Assembly: GCF_016862275.1 (NCBI RefSeq)
Contig: NZ_BOMQ01000008.1
Coordinates: 372,001 to 436,000 of the forward strand
Reading direction: 5' to 3'
Source of the DNA: Actinoplanes nipponensis
GTDB lineage: Bacteria > Actinomycetota > Actinomycetes > Mycobacteriales > Micromonosporaceae
Length of the DNA stretch: 64,000 bases
The first letter of the stretch is position 1, and the number at the start of each line of letters is the position of its first letter. Positions 1-9,228 of this stretch are shown one piece after another. The notes beneath the pieces were generated by a model, which saw only the letters and a list, made by a program, of their open reading frames with translations, was not told the DNA's origin and did not search any database. The translations under genes were made by a program, and so were the position numbers.

Positions 1-3000
1 GCCGACGCGAACGCCTGGTCCAGCAACTGCTGGGCCAGGCGTTCGCCCGCCGGGCGGCCGATCCGGCGGTACGTGGCCAGCGCCTGCTCGGCGTGCCGGG
101 CCGCCTCGGCCGGCGTGGCGGCGCCGGTGAGCGCCGCCGCGGCCACCACCGTCAGGGCGTCGGCCTCGAGCAGGCCGAATCCCGTACGCCGGGTGACCTC
201 GAGCGCCTCCACCGCCTGCTCGTAGGCGTCGGTGTGCCGGCCGGCCGCGAGGTCGGCCTCGGCCAGCCCGATCAGCGCGGCCGCGACGCCCTTGCCATGT
301 CCCACCTCGCCGGCGAGGCGCAGCGCGTCGCGGTGCTGTGCCCCGGCGCCTTCCCGGTCGCCGAGGCTCAGCGCGATGCTGCCGAGCAGGTTGTGCGCGT
401 CGGCCTGGATCCGCTGATCGCCGACGTCGACGGCCACCTCGAGTCCCGACCGGGCCAGCCGCGCCGCGAGGGCGTGGTCGTGGGCGTCGCGGCTCGCCTC
501 ACCCATGTTGACCATTGTGTCCGCCTCGCCCTCGCGGCTGCCGGCTTCCCGGTGCAGGTCCAGGGCGCGGTCGAACTCCGCCCGGGCCGCGGCGATCCGG
601 CCGGCGCCGAGGTGGGCGTACCCGAGGCTGTTGTGCATCATCGCCCGGCCGTTGACGGAGCCGAGCTCGCGGTAGATGGCCATGCCCTCGGCGAGCCGGG
701 CGATCCCCTCGGCCAGCTCTCCCGACTCGATCAGCACGTTGCCGAGGTTGCCGAGGCTGACGGCCTCTCCGCCGCGCCCGCCGGTGTCCCGGTAGATCGC
801 CAGCGCCTGCCGGTGGTGCTCGGCGGCGTCGGCGAGCCGGCCCTGGTCGCGGTACAGGTTCGCGATGCTGCCGAGCGCAGCCGCCTCCCCCTGACGCCAA
901 CCGGCCCGTCCCGCGTCGACCCGGGCCCGGGCGAAGTGCTCAACGGCGGCGTCGTGCCGGGACAACGACCGGTACGCCTGGGCGAGCGACAGGTGCGCCG
1001 CGGCCCGGCCGTGCGGGTCACCGGCCGCCTCCGCGGCGGCCAGCCCGCCCGCGGCGGTCGTCAGCCAGTCCTCGGCGTACCGGCGGGTCCAGAAGTAGCC
1101 GCGCAGCGTGTCGGCCAGCAGCCAGCTGCAGCGGCGCAGCGCGTCGATCCCGGCCCCGTGGCGGACCAGCGCGACCATGGTCGACCGCTCGGCATCCAGC
1201 CAGGCCAGGGCCGCGGCCGCGCCGCTGAACGTCAGGCCCGCCCGCCCCCGCGCGAGTGGGGGCAGGCGCTGCATCTGCGGATAGAGCAGGGTCGCGGCGG
1301 CGCCGGCGGTACGCAGGTGGCACTCGTACAGGCGCAGCAGCGCGGACTCCCGCTCGGCGGCGGTGTCCTCGAGTTCGGCGAGCTCGGCGGCGTACAGGTG
1401 CAGCAGGTCGTGCCAGGCGTAGCGGCCGGGGGTGAGTTCCTCGATCAGGTGCGCGTCGGCCAGCTCGGACAGCAGCGTCCGCGTCGGGGCCGGGTCGAGG
1501 TCGGCGAGCGCGGCGGCCGCCGGCAGCGTCAGCTCGGCCATCGGCACCAGGCCGGCCAGCCGGAACAGCCGGGACGCCTTCGGCTTCAGCGCGGCGTACG
1601 AGAGGTCGAAGGCCGCGCGCACCGCGGACTGCTCGTCGCCCGGCACGGCCAGCATGGTGAGCCGGTTCCCGGCGCTGAGTTCCTCGACCAGGTCGGCGAC
1701 CGGGCGCCGGGGCCGGCACACCAGGTGCGCGGCGGCGATCCGCAGCGGCAACGGCAGCCGGCCGCACAGTCGCGCCAGTTCGGCGGTCGCCGCCGGGTCA
1801 TCCGTCGCGCGGGCGCCCACCAGCCCGTTGAGCAGCGCCTGGGCGCCCTCCGGGGTGAGCTCGCCGAGCGTCAGCGGGCGGGCGCCGTCCCGCGCGATCA
1901 GGCCGGCGAGCCGGTCGCGGCTGGTGACCAGCGTGACGCAGTGGGCGCCGCCGGGCAGCAGCGGGCGGATCGTGTCCACGCCGGCGGCGTTGTCGAGGAC
2001 CACCAGCAGCCGCCGGTCCGAGACGAGGGTGCGGTAGAGGGCGCCGGCCTCGACGAGGTCGACCGGCACCTGCTCGGCCGGTACGCCCAGAGCGCGCAGG
2101 AAGGTGGCGAGAGCCTGGGCCGGGTGGACCGGGCTGCCGTTGCTGTACCCGCCGAGGTTGAGGTAGAGCTGGCCGCCGGGGAAGCGGTCCCGCCGGCGCT
2201 GGCCCCACTGGACGGCGAGCGCCGTCTTGCCGGCGCCGGCCGTGCCGCCGATGGTGACGACGGCGGCGCCGGCGCCGTCGGCCAGCAGCGCGTCCAGCTC
2301 GGCGAGCTGATCGTCGCGGCCGGCGAAACCGGCGACCTGCGCGGGCAGTTGGGCGGGCGCGTCGGCGATCCGGGGCGGCTCCGGCAGCAGCAGGGCCGGA
2401 TCCTGCCGCATGATGGCCCGTTCCAGGCGCTGCAGCGGCAGGCCGGGGTCGATGCCCAGCTGGTCGGCGAGCACGTGCCGGGTGCCGCGCGCGACCGCGA
2501 GCGCGTCTGCGGCCCGCCCGCTGCGGTACAGCGCGAGCATGAGCTGAGCGGCCGGCCGCTCGCGGCGCGGCGCGGCGGCGACCAGACCGGTCAGCTCGTC
2601 GATCACCTCCCGATGGTGGCCCAGGCGCAGGCGGGCGTCGATCCGGTCCTCGACCGCGGTGAGCCGGGCCTCCGCAAGGCCCACCCCGAGGCGCTCGCAG
2701 ACCTCCGGTGCCGCCACACCCTGCAACGGCTCGCCGGCCCAGAGCTCCAGGGCGCGGTCGAGCAGCGCGATCCGGGCGCCGTCGTCGGCGGCCTCGCCGG
2801 CCTGGGTGAGCAGCACCCGGAAGCGGTGCACGTCGATCCGCATCGGATCGGCGGCGAGCAGGTAGCCGGTGCCCTGGGTACGGATCTCCACGCCGTCGTG
2901 GCCGGCCAGCACCCCGCGCAGCCCGGACACGCACACCTTGATCGCGTGGCCGGCGGTGCGCGGCGGCCCGACCGGCCAGGCGAGGTCGACCAGCCGGTCG

Positions 3001-3134
3001 ATCGGCACGGCCTTGTTGACCTCGAGGGCGAGGACCCCGAGCACCAGCCGCTGCTTGCGGGGGCCGAGCGCCAGCGGCGTCGCACCGGCATGCGCCTCCA
3101 CCGCCCCGAGCAGCCGTAACCGCAGGTCCGTCAC
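1..3134 (-). CDS. AfsR/SARP-type transcriptional regulator (winged helix-BTAD-NB-ARC-TPR), C-terminus cut by window edge
   Basis: One minus-strand frame stays open from a GTG at 3134 to base 1 (about 1,044 codons). It starts VTDLRLRLLGAVEAHAG, typical of the OmpR-like winged helix of SARPs. A BTAD all-helical region follows (about residues 100-245). Next comes an NB-ARC ATPase with P-loop GGTAGAGKTAL (about 298) and Walker B LLVVLDNA (about 377). TPR-like repeats with GNLGNV and GSIANLYRDQGRLA blocks start near residue 700. This is the large AfsR architecture, a DNA-binding activator of secondary metabolism. It lies 68 bp downstream of the phosphotransferase on the same strand, so it may be the cluster-situated activator. 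The true stop lies outside the window. Confidence 0.88.
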   Translation of the reverse strand, partial: MTDLRLRLLGAVEAHAGATPLALGPRKQRLVLGVLALEVNKAVPIDRLVDLAWPVGPPRTAGHAIKVCVSGLRGVLAGHDGVEIRTQGTGYLLAADPMRIDVHRFRVLLTQAGEAADDGARIALLDRALELWAGEPLQGVAAPEVCERLGVGLAEARLTAVEDRIDARLRLGHHREVIDELTGLVAAAPRRERPAAQLMLALYRSGRAADALAVARGTRHVLADQLGIDPGLPLQRLERAIMRQDPALLLPEPPRIADAPAQLPAQVAGFAGRDDQLAELDALLADGAGAAVVTIGGTAGAGKTALAVQWGQRRRDRFPGGQLYLNLGGYSNGSPVHPAQALATFLRALGVPAEQVPVDLVEAGALYRTLVSDRRLLVVLDNAAGVDTIRPLLPGGAHCVTLVTSRDRLAGLIARDGARPLTLGELTPEGAQALLNGLVGARATDDPAATAELARLCGRLPLPLRIAAAHLVCRPRRPVADLVEELSAGNRLTMLAVPGDEQSAVRAAFDLSYAALKPKASRLFRLAGLVPMAELTLPAAAALADLDPAPTRTLLSELADAHLIEELTPGRYAWHDLLHLYAAELAELEDTAAERESALLRLYECHLRTAGAAATLLYPQMQRLPPLARGRAGLTFSGAAAALAWLDAERSTMVALVRHGAGIDALRRCSWLLADTLRGYFWTRRYAEDWLTTAAGGLAAAEAAGDPHGRAAAHLSLAQAYRSLSRHDAAVEHFARARVDAGRAGWRQGEAAALGSIANLYRDQGRLADAAEHHRQALAIYRDTGGRGGEAVSLGNLGNVLIESGELAEGIARLAEGMAIYRELGSVNGRAMMHNSLGYAHLGAGRIAAARAEFDRALDLHREAGSREGEADTMVNMGEASRDAHDHALAARLARSGLEVAVDVGDQRIQADAHNLLGSIALSLGDREGAGAQHRDALRLAGEVGHGKGVAAALIGLAEADLAAGRHTDAYEQAVEALEVTRRTGFGLLEADALTVVAAAALTGAATPAEAARHAEQALATYRRIGRPAGERLAQQLLDQAFAS

Positions 3135-3202
3135 GGGCGGAATGGTAACGCCACGGATCGACTCCGACGGATGGTCGATCCGATACCCGATTCACGAACC
3201 GG

Positions 3203-4126
3203 TCAGCGCCACCCGGTGCGGCGGGCCAGCCAGGCCAGGGTCCGGCGCGCCGTCGCGGCCTGGAATCCGCGCAGCCGCGGCGACCGGTGCAGGTCGGGGC
3301 CGCGGCACTCGCGGGCGAAGCAGCCGGCGAGCGCGCACAGGAACGCGTCGACGGCCGGATCCGGGACGTCGCGGCCGAGCGGGTGGGTTCGCACGACCCG
3401 GTCGGCGTCCACCCCGTCGGCCGACGCGAGCAGCAGCACCAGGTCCACCCAGGGCGCACCGACGCAGGCGCGGGCCCAGTCCACCACGACCACCTCGCCC
3501 GCCGGGGTGAGCAGGATGTTGTCCGGGCGCAGATCGGCGTGCAGCAGGGTGTCGCCGGTGATCCCGGCGGCCCAGCCCGCCTCGAGACCGGCGAGCCGCT
3601 CGAGGTGCCGGCTCGACCAGGGGTCCAGATCGGCCGGCGGGCCGTCCGACGCGTACTGCCGCCAGCCGGTGGCCAGCGGGGCCAGGGTGTCCTCCACCGC
3701 GGGCAGGCCGGCGCCGGCTGCCGGGGTGAGCGCCGTCGCCAGCCGGTGCACCGTGGCGAGCACGGCGTCCCGCTCGGCCGGCACCCGCAGGTCCGGATGA
3801 CGCCCGTCGACGTCGTCGAAGGCCAGAACCACCCAGCCGCGGGCCTGCGCGGTGAACCGCAGCCGGGGCGTGGGCACCTCGGCGTCGAGGAGGGCGGCGT
3901 ACCGCGCCTCGTCCCGGTACGCCGTCACCGACTCGTCATCGGCCTGGATCCCTTTGAGGAACGCCCGCGACCCGTCGGCGAGCACCACCCGGGCGGCGAT
4001 GCCGGGGGTGAAGCCGCCGGCCTGCGCGGTGGCGGTGCGCACCGGCGCGCCGAGGCAGGTGTCGACCAGCTCCCGTACCTCGACCGGCAGCTGCGCCCAG
4101 GCCGGCCGCCACGCCGTGGCGATCAT
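3203..4126 (-). CDS. APH/choline-kinase-like phosphotransferase (paralogue 1)
   Basis: 307 aa in the aminoglycoside phosphotransferase (APH) fold. The catalytic loop HADLRPDN holds Asp198 and Asn203, and the metal-binding VVVDWARAC holds Asp216. The family transfers ATP phosphate to a small-molecule hydroxyl, often for resistance. Its ATG overlaps the HAD stop by four bases (ATGA), so it is the last gene of the NRPS-HAD-kinase operon. It shares WRQYASDGPPADLDPW, GDTLLHADLRPDN and a C-terminal WLARRTGWR almost word for word with the phosphotransferase at 14872-15816, so the two are paralogues within one cluster. Likely role: reversible phosphorylation of the product or an intermediate. The substrate is unknown. 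Confidence 0.85.
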   Translation of the reverse strand: MIATAWRPAWAQLPVEVRELVDTCLGAPVRTATAQAGGFTPGIAARVVLADGSRAFLKGIQADDESVTAYRDEARYAALLDAEVPTPRLRFTAQARGWVVLAFDDVDGRHPDLRVPAERDAVLATVHRLATALTPAAGAGLPAVEDTLAPLATGWRQYASDGPPADLDPWSSRHLERLAGLEAGWAAGITGDTLLHADLRPDNILLTPAGEVVVVDWARACVGAPWVDLVLLLASADGVDADRVVRTHPLGRDVPDPAVDAFLCALAGCFARECRGPDLHRSPRLRGFQAATARRTLAWLARRTGWR

Positions 4127-4929
4127 CGCGGTCCCGTGCCCTCATCGAGGAGGTGCTCCAGCACCAGAGCCACCCCGTCGTCGTCGTTGGTCGCGGTGAC
4201 GATGTCCGCGGCGGCCAGGACCGAGGGATGGGCGTTGGCGACGGCGACCGCCGTGCCCGCCCAGGTGAGCAGGGGCAGGTCGTTGGGCATGTCCCCGAAC
4301 GCCACGACGTCGGCGGCGGCGACACCCGAACGCCCGGCGATCCGGCGTACGGCGGCGGCCTTGGTCACGCCGGCACGGCCGATCTCGCAGAACGCCGTGG
4401 TGGACACGGTGGCCGTCAGCGAGGCCGGCAGGACCGCTGCGATCGCCGGCCAGTATTCCGGGGCGGCGCCGTCGAGCTGGGCGATGACCTTGCCGAAGCC
4501 GCGCCCGTCCACGACCCGGTCGAGGCGGGTCACCCGCTGCGCCCCTCGGCACCGGGTCGCCGCCAGCTCGAAGTCGTGCTCCAGCAGCAGGTCGAGCCCG
4601 CGTTCGGCGCCGAACCGGACCCGCGGGTGGGCCGTCCGCAGCGCCCGCAGCGTCGCCGCCAGGCCGGCCGCCGGGATGGGCTGCTCGTCGACGATCCGGT
4701 GCCGCCCGAAGTCGTACGTGATCGAGCCGTTGCCGCACACGGCGACCATCATCGCGTCGATCGCGACGGCGACGGCCCGGGTGTCGCGGACCGGGCGGGC
4801 GGTGCAGAGCAGCAGCGGCCACCCGGCCCGGCGGACCGCGCGCAATACGGCCCGGGAGCGCGGGCTGAGCCGTCCGGCCGAGGTGAGCAGGGTGCCGTCC
4901 AGGTCACAGACGACCATCCGGCGGGTCAT
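4123..4929 (-). CDS. HAD-superfamily (Cof-type) phosphatase
   Basis: 268 aa starting at ATG 4929, which overlaps the NRPS stop as ATGA. A longer upstream reading is only NRPS sequence in another frame. Motif I is VVCDLDGTLL (nucleophile and acid/base Asp). The C-terminal FGDMPNDLPLL gives the metal-binding Asp pair, and LLCTAR resembles motif II. The large cap inserted between motifs II and III is typical of Cof/type-IIB HADs that dephosphorylate sugar phosphates. NtdB, the kanosamine-6-phosphate phosphatase of the NtdABC route, is a HAD of this class paired with a DegT-type aminotransferase; the same pairing occurs here. A sugar-phosphate substrate is inference. Confidence 0.87.
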   Translation of the reverse strand: MTRRMVVCDLDGTLLTSAGRLSPRSRAVLRAVRRAGWPLLLCTARPVRDTRAVAVAIDAMMVAVCGNGSITYDFGRHRIVDEQPIPAAGLAATLRALRTAHPRVRFGAERGLDLLLEHDFELAATRCRGAQRVTRLDRVVDGRGFGKVIAQLDGAAPEYWPAIAAVLPASLTATVSTTAFCEIGRAGVTKAAAVRRIAGRSGVAAADVVAFGDMPNDLPLLTWAGTAVAVANAHPSVLAAADIVTATNDDDGVALVLEHLLDEGTGPR

Positions 4930-7900
4930 GGCGCCGACCGGGCGTGGAGCCGACCGCTCAGCGCGCGGATCGTCTGGCAGGCGAACAGGTCCTGCACGGT
5001 GACCTCGTGTCCCGGTAGCTTGCGGCGCAGGGTGGCCGCCACCCGCAGCAGTTGCAGGGAGTCGCCGCCGACCTCGAAGAAGCGGTCGTCGAGGCCGAAC
5101 CGGACGGTGCCGAGCACGTCCGCCCACGTGCCCGCGATCGTCGCGGTGACCTCGTCACCGGCCGGCAGCACGGCAGGCGGCTGGGTGCCGGTGGGCCCGG
5201 CACCCCGGGCCAGCTCCCGCAGCCGGGCGGTGTCGAGCTTGCCGTTGCGGGTCACCGGCAGGTCGCGGACCACGGCCCACAGCGACGGGACGGCGTAGCC
5301 CGGCAGCCGGTCGGCCGCGAACCGCCGCACCTCGGCGGCGAGCCCGGGGCGGTCCTCGGTGACCAGCCCGGCGAGCAGCCGCCGGTCCGCTTCGCCCGGG
5401 GTGGCCACCACGGCGACGTCCCGGACCGCCGGGTGCTCGCGCAGGACCCGGGCCACCGCCTCCAGCTCGATGCGGAACCCGCGGATCTTCACCTGCCGGT
5501 CGCGGCGGCCCAGGAAGCGCAGCCGCCCGGCGCCGTCCCACCGCACCAGGTCCCCGGTCCGGTACAGCCGCTCGTCGCCGTCCGCGGCGAACGCCCCGAA
5601 GGCGGCCGTGGTCTCGTCGGGGCGGCCGGCGTAGCCCAGAGCCAGCCCGGCGCCGCCGGTGTGGAGCTCGCCGATCCCGCCGGGCGGCACCGGGCGGCCG
5701 TGCTGGTCGAGCACGACCACGCCGGTGCCGGCGACCGGCCGGCCGATGGGGAGCGGATCGCTCACCTCGGCCGGGTCGTCCACCGCGTGGGTGGTGGTGA
5801 ACGTCGTGTTCTCCGTGGGGCCGTACCCGTTGGTGACGCGCAGCCCCGGACAGGCCGCCAGCACGTGGGCCACCTGGGCCGGCGGCACCACGTCGCCGCC
5901 GGTGAGCACCTGACGAAGTCCCGCGAACGCGTACGGCTGGTAGTCGGCGACCAGCCGGAAGAGTCCCGCGGTCAGCCACAGGCCGGTGGTGGCCCGCTCG
6001 GCGAGGAATCCGGCGAGCGCGGCCGGCGTCGGGTAGGCGTCGGGGAAGACGTCGACCAGGCCGCCGCCCAGCAGCGGGGCGAAGATCTCCAGGGTGGACG
6101 CGTCGAAGGCCAGGGGGGCCAGCCGCACGAACCGGTCGGTGGCGCCGGGTACGAGGAAGTCCGCGTCCCGGGTCAGCCGTACGACACCCCGGTGCGGGAT
6201 CCGGGTGCCCTTGGGGACCCCGGTCGAGCCGGACGTGAAGGCGACGTAGGCGACCCGCTCGGGGTCCGGCGCGGCCGCTGCCGGTATCTCGCCGCAGCGT
6301 ACGGCGTCCTGCCACGGGTCGACGATGCGCAGGTCCGCACGGTCGTCGTCGCCGAGCACGATCCGCACCCCGGCCGCCTCGAGCATGCCGGTGACCGCGG
6401 ACGCCGGCACGTCCGCCTCGATCCCGACGTAAGCGGCGCCCAGCCGGAGCACCCCGAGCACCGCGACGATCTCCCGCGCCGAGCGGCGGACGGCGAGCGC
6501 CACGCAGTCCCCGGCCCGTACGCCCGCCGCCGCGAGCTCGGCGGACTGCACCTGCGCGGCGTCCCGCAGCTGGGCGTAGGTCAGGGTGCGCGCCGGGTCG
6601 CCGTCGCGGATGGCGATCCGTTCCGGCCCGGCGGCCACCGCCGCCTCGAACAGCTCCCAGATGCCCCCGTACGGTGAGCCGCCCGGGCCGGCGCCGAGCC
6701 GGGCCAGCCGCTCGCGCTGGGCCGGCGTCATGGTCCGGATCTCCGCGAGCGGGCCGTCGGCGGCCATCTCCTCGAGCGTGGCGTTCAGCGCGCAGCCCAG
6801 TTCCGCCGCCTCGTCCGGCCGCAGGGCGTCGGTGGCGTACTCCAGCGCCAGCCGGGGCCGGTCCGCCCACCGCTGCACGTACAGGACGGCGTCGTAGACG
6901 GTGCCGCCGCAGTATCCCTCGTGCACGGTGGCGGTCAGGCCGCCGGTACGCAGATTCTCCGGGATCAGCTCGTCGTGCGCGGCGAACGCCACCTGCACCA
7001 GCGGGTGCCGCGTGTCGTCGCCACCGAGTTCGAGGGCGGCCACGATGTCCTCGAGCGGGACGTCGGTCGCCTCGAGAGCCGTCCGCAGTCCCGCCGCCGT
7101 GCGGCCGACGTGATCGGCCACCGTGCCGGTGTCGTCGATCCGGCACACCACCGGCACCATCGTCAGGCAGGGGCCGACGACGTCCAGGGTCGCGGCGGTC
7201 CGGGCGGCGGCCACCACGCCGAGCACGAACTCCGGCAGGGCCGTGCGCCGGGCGACGACGAGCGACCACGCCGCCAGCAGCACGGTGTTACGGGTGGTCC
7301 CGGAGCGGCGGGCCAGCGCCGTGCAGGCGTCGCGGGCCGCGTCGGAGAGCCCGAACAGCAGCCGGGTGCCGCTCCGGCTCGCGTGCGCCGGCCGCGGCGC
7401 GTCGGTCGGCAGCTCGACCCTGGTCGGTACGCCGGTCAGCGTGTCGGCTCGCAGCCGCGCGCGTTCGGAGACCGTGTCGCCACGCTCGGCGGCCACCACG
7501 GCGTCCATCGTCGGCGCCTCGGCGGTCAGGTCGGCGCCACCGAGGCCGGCGACGAGTTCCCGCAGCAGCAGGCCGACGCTCCACCCGTCGACGACGGCGT
7601 GATGCACGAGCAGCGACACCACCGTCCGCGACGGGCCGGCGGGACCGACCGCGAAGACCACGGGTGGGCGGCGGAAGGGGTCGAGCAGCCGGCCCGCGGC
7701 GCCGGCCAGGACGGCCTGGACCGCCGTCACCGCGTCGGCGCCGTCCGCCGGCGGCACGGGCAGGTCGAGGACCGTCGGCGTCCACCGCGCCAGCACGCGC
7801 CGGGCGGGACCGTTCGCTTCCTGCACGAAGACGGTCCGCAGCGCGGCGTGCCGGCCGGTCAGCGCGGCGAGCACGGCGTCGAGCCGGCCCCGGTCGACGC

Positions 7901-8255
7901 GCCCGCGCAGATCCAGGCTGAACAGCAGGTGGAACGGGGTGCCGCCGTGCAGTTGCTCGCCGACCAGCATCGCCTGCTGGACCCGGGACGGCGGCTGCAG
8001 GCCCCCGGCGGTGGCGACGGCCGGTGCGGCGGCGGCCGGTACCGCGGCGCCGAGCACCTGGGCGAGCGGCTCCGGGCCGAGCAGTGCGGGCACGGACACG
8101 GACACGCCGTACCGGAGCCCGATCCGGGCGGCGCACTCGATGGCCCGCAGTGAGGTGCCGCCCAGGCCGGTGAACGAGAGACGCCCGGCGTCGGCGGCGG
8201 TGAGCTCGCGGTCGAGTACTTCGGCGGCCACGGTCAGCGTGTCGATTCGGTCCAC
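4926..8255 (-). CDS. Nonribosomal peptide synthetase, T-C-A-T
   Basis: 1,109 aa from a GTG start. An N-terminal carrier domain has the phosphopantetheine serine in GLGGTSLRA (Ser35). A condensation domain (about 75-500) has the intact HHAVVDGW motif. An adenylation domain (about 535-1015) has AFTSGSTGVPKG, NGYGPTENTTF, YRTGDLVRW and NGKLD. The last carrier has FFEVGGDSLQLL. There is no A domain for the first carrier and no thioesterase. Reading the A-domain pocket by eye against GrsA gives about D-A-L-W-L-G-G-T-F-K, close to valine-type codes; treat as tentative. The protein could condense an acyl group loaded in trans on T1 with one amino acid on T2, then pass it to a separate acceptor. It heads an operon with the HAD and phosphotransferase genes. 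Confidence 0.93.
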   Translation of the reverse strand: MDRIDTLTVAAEVLDRELTAADAGRLSFTGLGGTSLRAIECAARIGLRYGVSVSVPALLGPEPLAQVLGAAVPAAAAPAVATAGGLQPPSRVQQAMLVGEQLHGGTPFHLLFSLDLRGRVDRGRLDAVLAALTGRHAALRTVFVQEANGPARRVLARWTPTVLDLPVPPADGADAVTAVQAVLAGAAGRLLDPFRRPPVVFAVGPAGPSRTVVSLLVHHAVVDGWSVGLLLRELVAGLGGADLTAEAPTMDAVVAAERGDTVSERARLRADTLTGVPTRVELPTDAPRPAHASRSGTRLLFGLSDAARDACTALARRSGTTRNTVLLAAWSLVVARRTALPEFVLGVVAAARTAATLDVVGPCLTMVPVVCRIDDTGTVADHVGRTAAGLRTALEATDVPLEDIVAALELGGDDTRHPLVQVAFAAHDELIPENLRTGGLTATVHEGYCGGTVYDAVLYVQRWADRPRLALEYATDALRPDEAAELGCALNATLEEMAADGPLAEIRTMTPAQRERLARLGAGPGGSPYGGIWELFEAAVAAGPERIAIRDGDPARTLTYAQLRDAAQVQSAELAAAGVRAGDCVALAVRRSAREIVAVLGVLRLGAAYVGIEADVPASAVTGMLEAAGVRIVLGDDDRADLRIVDPWQDAVRCGEIPAAAAPDPERVAYVAFTSGSTGVPKGTRIPHRGVVRLTRDADFLVPGATDRFVRLAPLAFDASTLEIFAPLLGGGLVDVFPDAYPTPAALAGFLAERATTGLWLTAGLFRLVADYQPYAFAGLRQVLTGGDVVPPAQVAHVLAACPGLRVTNGYGPTENTTFTTTHAVDDPAEVSDPLPIGRPVAGTGVVVLDQHGRPVPPGGIGELHTGGAGLALGYAGRPDETTAAFGAFAADGDERLYRTGDLVRWDGAGRLRFLGRRDRQVKIRGFRIELEAVARVLREHPAVRDVAVVATPGEADRRLLAGLVTEDRPGLAAEVRRFAADRLPGYAVPSLWAVVRDLPVTRNGKLDTARLRELARGAGPTGTQPPAVLPAGDEVTATIAGTWADVLGTVRFGLDDRFFEVGGDSLQLLRVAATLRRKLPGHEVTVQDLFACQTIRALSGRLHARSAP

Positions 8256-8438
8256 GGTGGCGAGCCTGCCGGCGTACGCGGGCGGCGGTAAGGCCCGAAG
8301 GTAGGGCCGAATTTGCGCCCGACCGGGCGCACCGAAGTGGCCTTGTCAGCCCTTCGCGGGCGCGTCGACACTCGGCTCGCAGACCCGGGACGGGCCGGCG
8401 GAGCCGCTGCCGACCGTGGCGGGACACGGGAGGAATCC
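8256..8438. promoter_or_regulatory. Divergent promoter region between NRPS and purC-like operons, with shared element and inverted repeat
   Basis: 183 bp separating the two divergent core operons. It contains GGCCGAATTTGCGCCC (8305-8320), which recurs with two changes at 16987-17002 in the other divergent spacer of the cluster. An overlapping inverted repeat has 8-bp arms TGCGCCCG/CGGGCGCA at 8314-8331. The purC-like gene has a clear Shine-Dalgarno, GGGAGGAA, just before its ATG. No promoter hexamers could be assigned with confidence. Confidence 0.5.
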
Positions 8439-9131
8439 ATGGACACCACGACCGCACCGGACATCGAGGGGCGCAGCAAGCGGGTCTGGCGCGACAGCGA
8501 CGACACCTGCGTCGTCGAGCTGATCCCCAGCCTGCGCAGCTTCACCTACGGCCGGGACGAGCTGATCGAGAGCACCGGCCCGCTGCGGCTGGACTTCTAC
8601 GAGCGGGCCGCGGCCCGGCTCGCCGCCGCCGGCCTGCGCACCGCGTTCCTGGAGCGGATCGGGCCGATCCGCTACCGCGCCCGGTACCGGCCGGCCCCGC
8701 CGTTCGAGGTGATCGTGAAGAACCGCGCTGTCGGCTCCACCACCATCAAGTACCCCGGGTTGTTCGAGGCCGGCTGCCGGCTGCCGCGGCCGGTGGTGAA
8801 GTTCGACTACCGGGTGGACCCGGAGGACCAGCCCATCGGCGAGGACTACCTGCGGGCGCTGGGCGTCCCGGTGGACGCCTTCCGGGACACGGCGTTCGCC
8901 GTCAACGCCGAACTGCGGGCGTGGTTGGACCCGCTCGACCTGTGGGACTTCTGCCTGATCCTGGCGGTGGACACCGACGGCGCGCCGATCGTCATCTCCG
9001 AGGTGTCGCCGGACTGCATGCGGCTGCGCCACCCGGACGGCACCAAGCTCGACAAGGACCTGTTCCGCGACGGCGGCAGTCCGGACGAGATCACCGCGGC
9101 GTGGCGCAGGCTCCTCGATGAGCTTCGCTGA
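8439..9131 (+). CDS. PurC (SAICAR synthetase)-like ATP-dependent amide ligase
   Basis: 230 aa, the usual size of short bacterial PurC. ATG 8439 follows GGGAGGAATCC at good spacing. Family marks are KRVW near the N-terminus, FEVIVKNRAVGS (residues 89-100), and SEVSPDCMRLR followed by LDKDLFR (about 187-207), equivalent to the PurC blocks DEISPDTxRLW and LDKDxFR. PurC activates the carboxylate of CAIR with ATP and joins it to the aspartate amine. Here it opens a biosynthetic operon with no other purine genes, so a role as amide-bond-forming enzyme on a cluster intermediate is more likely than housekeeping purine synthesis. The substrate is unknown. Confidence 0.82.
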   Translation: MDTTTAPDIEGRSKRVWRDSDDTCVVELIPSLRSFTYGRDELIESTGPLRLDFYERAAARLAAAGLRTAFLERIGPIRYRARYRPAPPFEVIVKNRAVGSTTIKYPGLFEAGCRLPRPVVKFDYRVDPEDQPIGEDYLRALGVPVDAFRDTAFAVNAELRAWLDPLDLWDFCLILAVDTDGAPIVISEVSPDCMRLRHPDGTKLDKDLFRDGGSPDEITAAWRRLLDELR

Positions 9132-9228
9132 CCGCTATTCGTCGCCGTTCGCCGGCCGTCGCCTCGCGCGCTGGCCGAAGTTCGGCGCGCCCCCACCGTA
9201 CGCAGAATCAGAGCACGGGAGACCGATC

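Noticed and set aside
93-3119. 1,008-codon open frame on the plus strand
   Set aside because: It is the antisense of the AfsR-type regulator. The protein is Gly/Arg/Gln-rich with no domain, while the opposite frame carries winged helix, P-loop and TPR motifs.
8439-9131. Housekeeping purC of the purine operon
   Set aside because: No purine biosynthesis neighbours (purD, purL, purQ, purF), divergent from an NRPS and at the head of an otherwise coupled biosynthetic operon.
9118-9228. Longer N-terminus for the MazG-like protein from ATG 9118
   Set aside because: No good ribosome site, non-conserved sequence and A/T-rich third bases; GTG 9229 has GGGAGA upstream.
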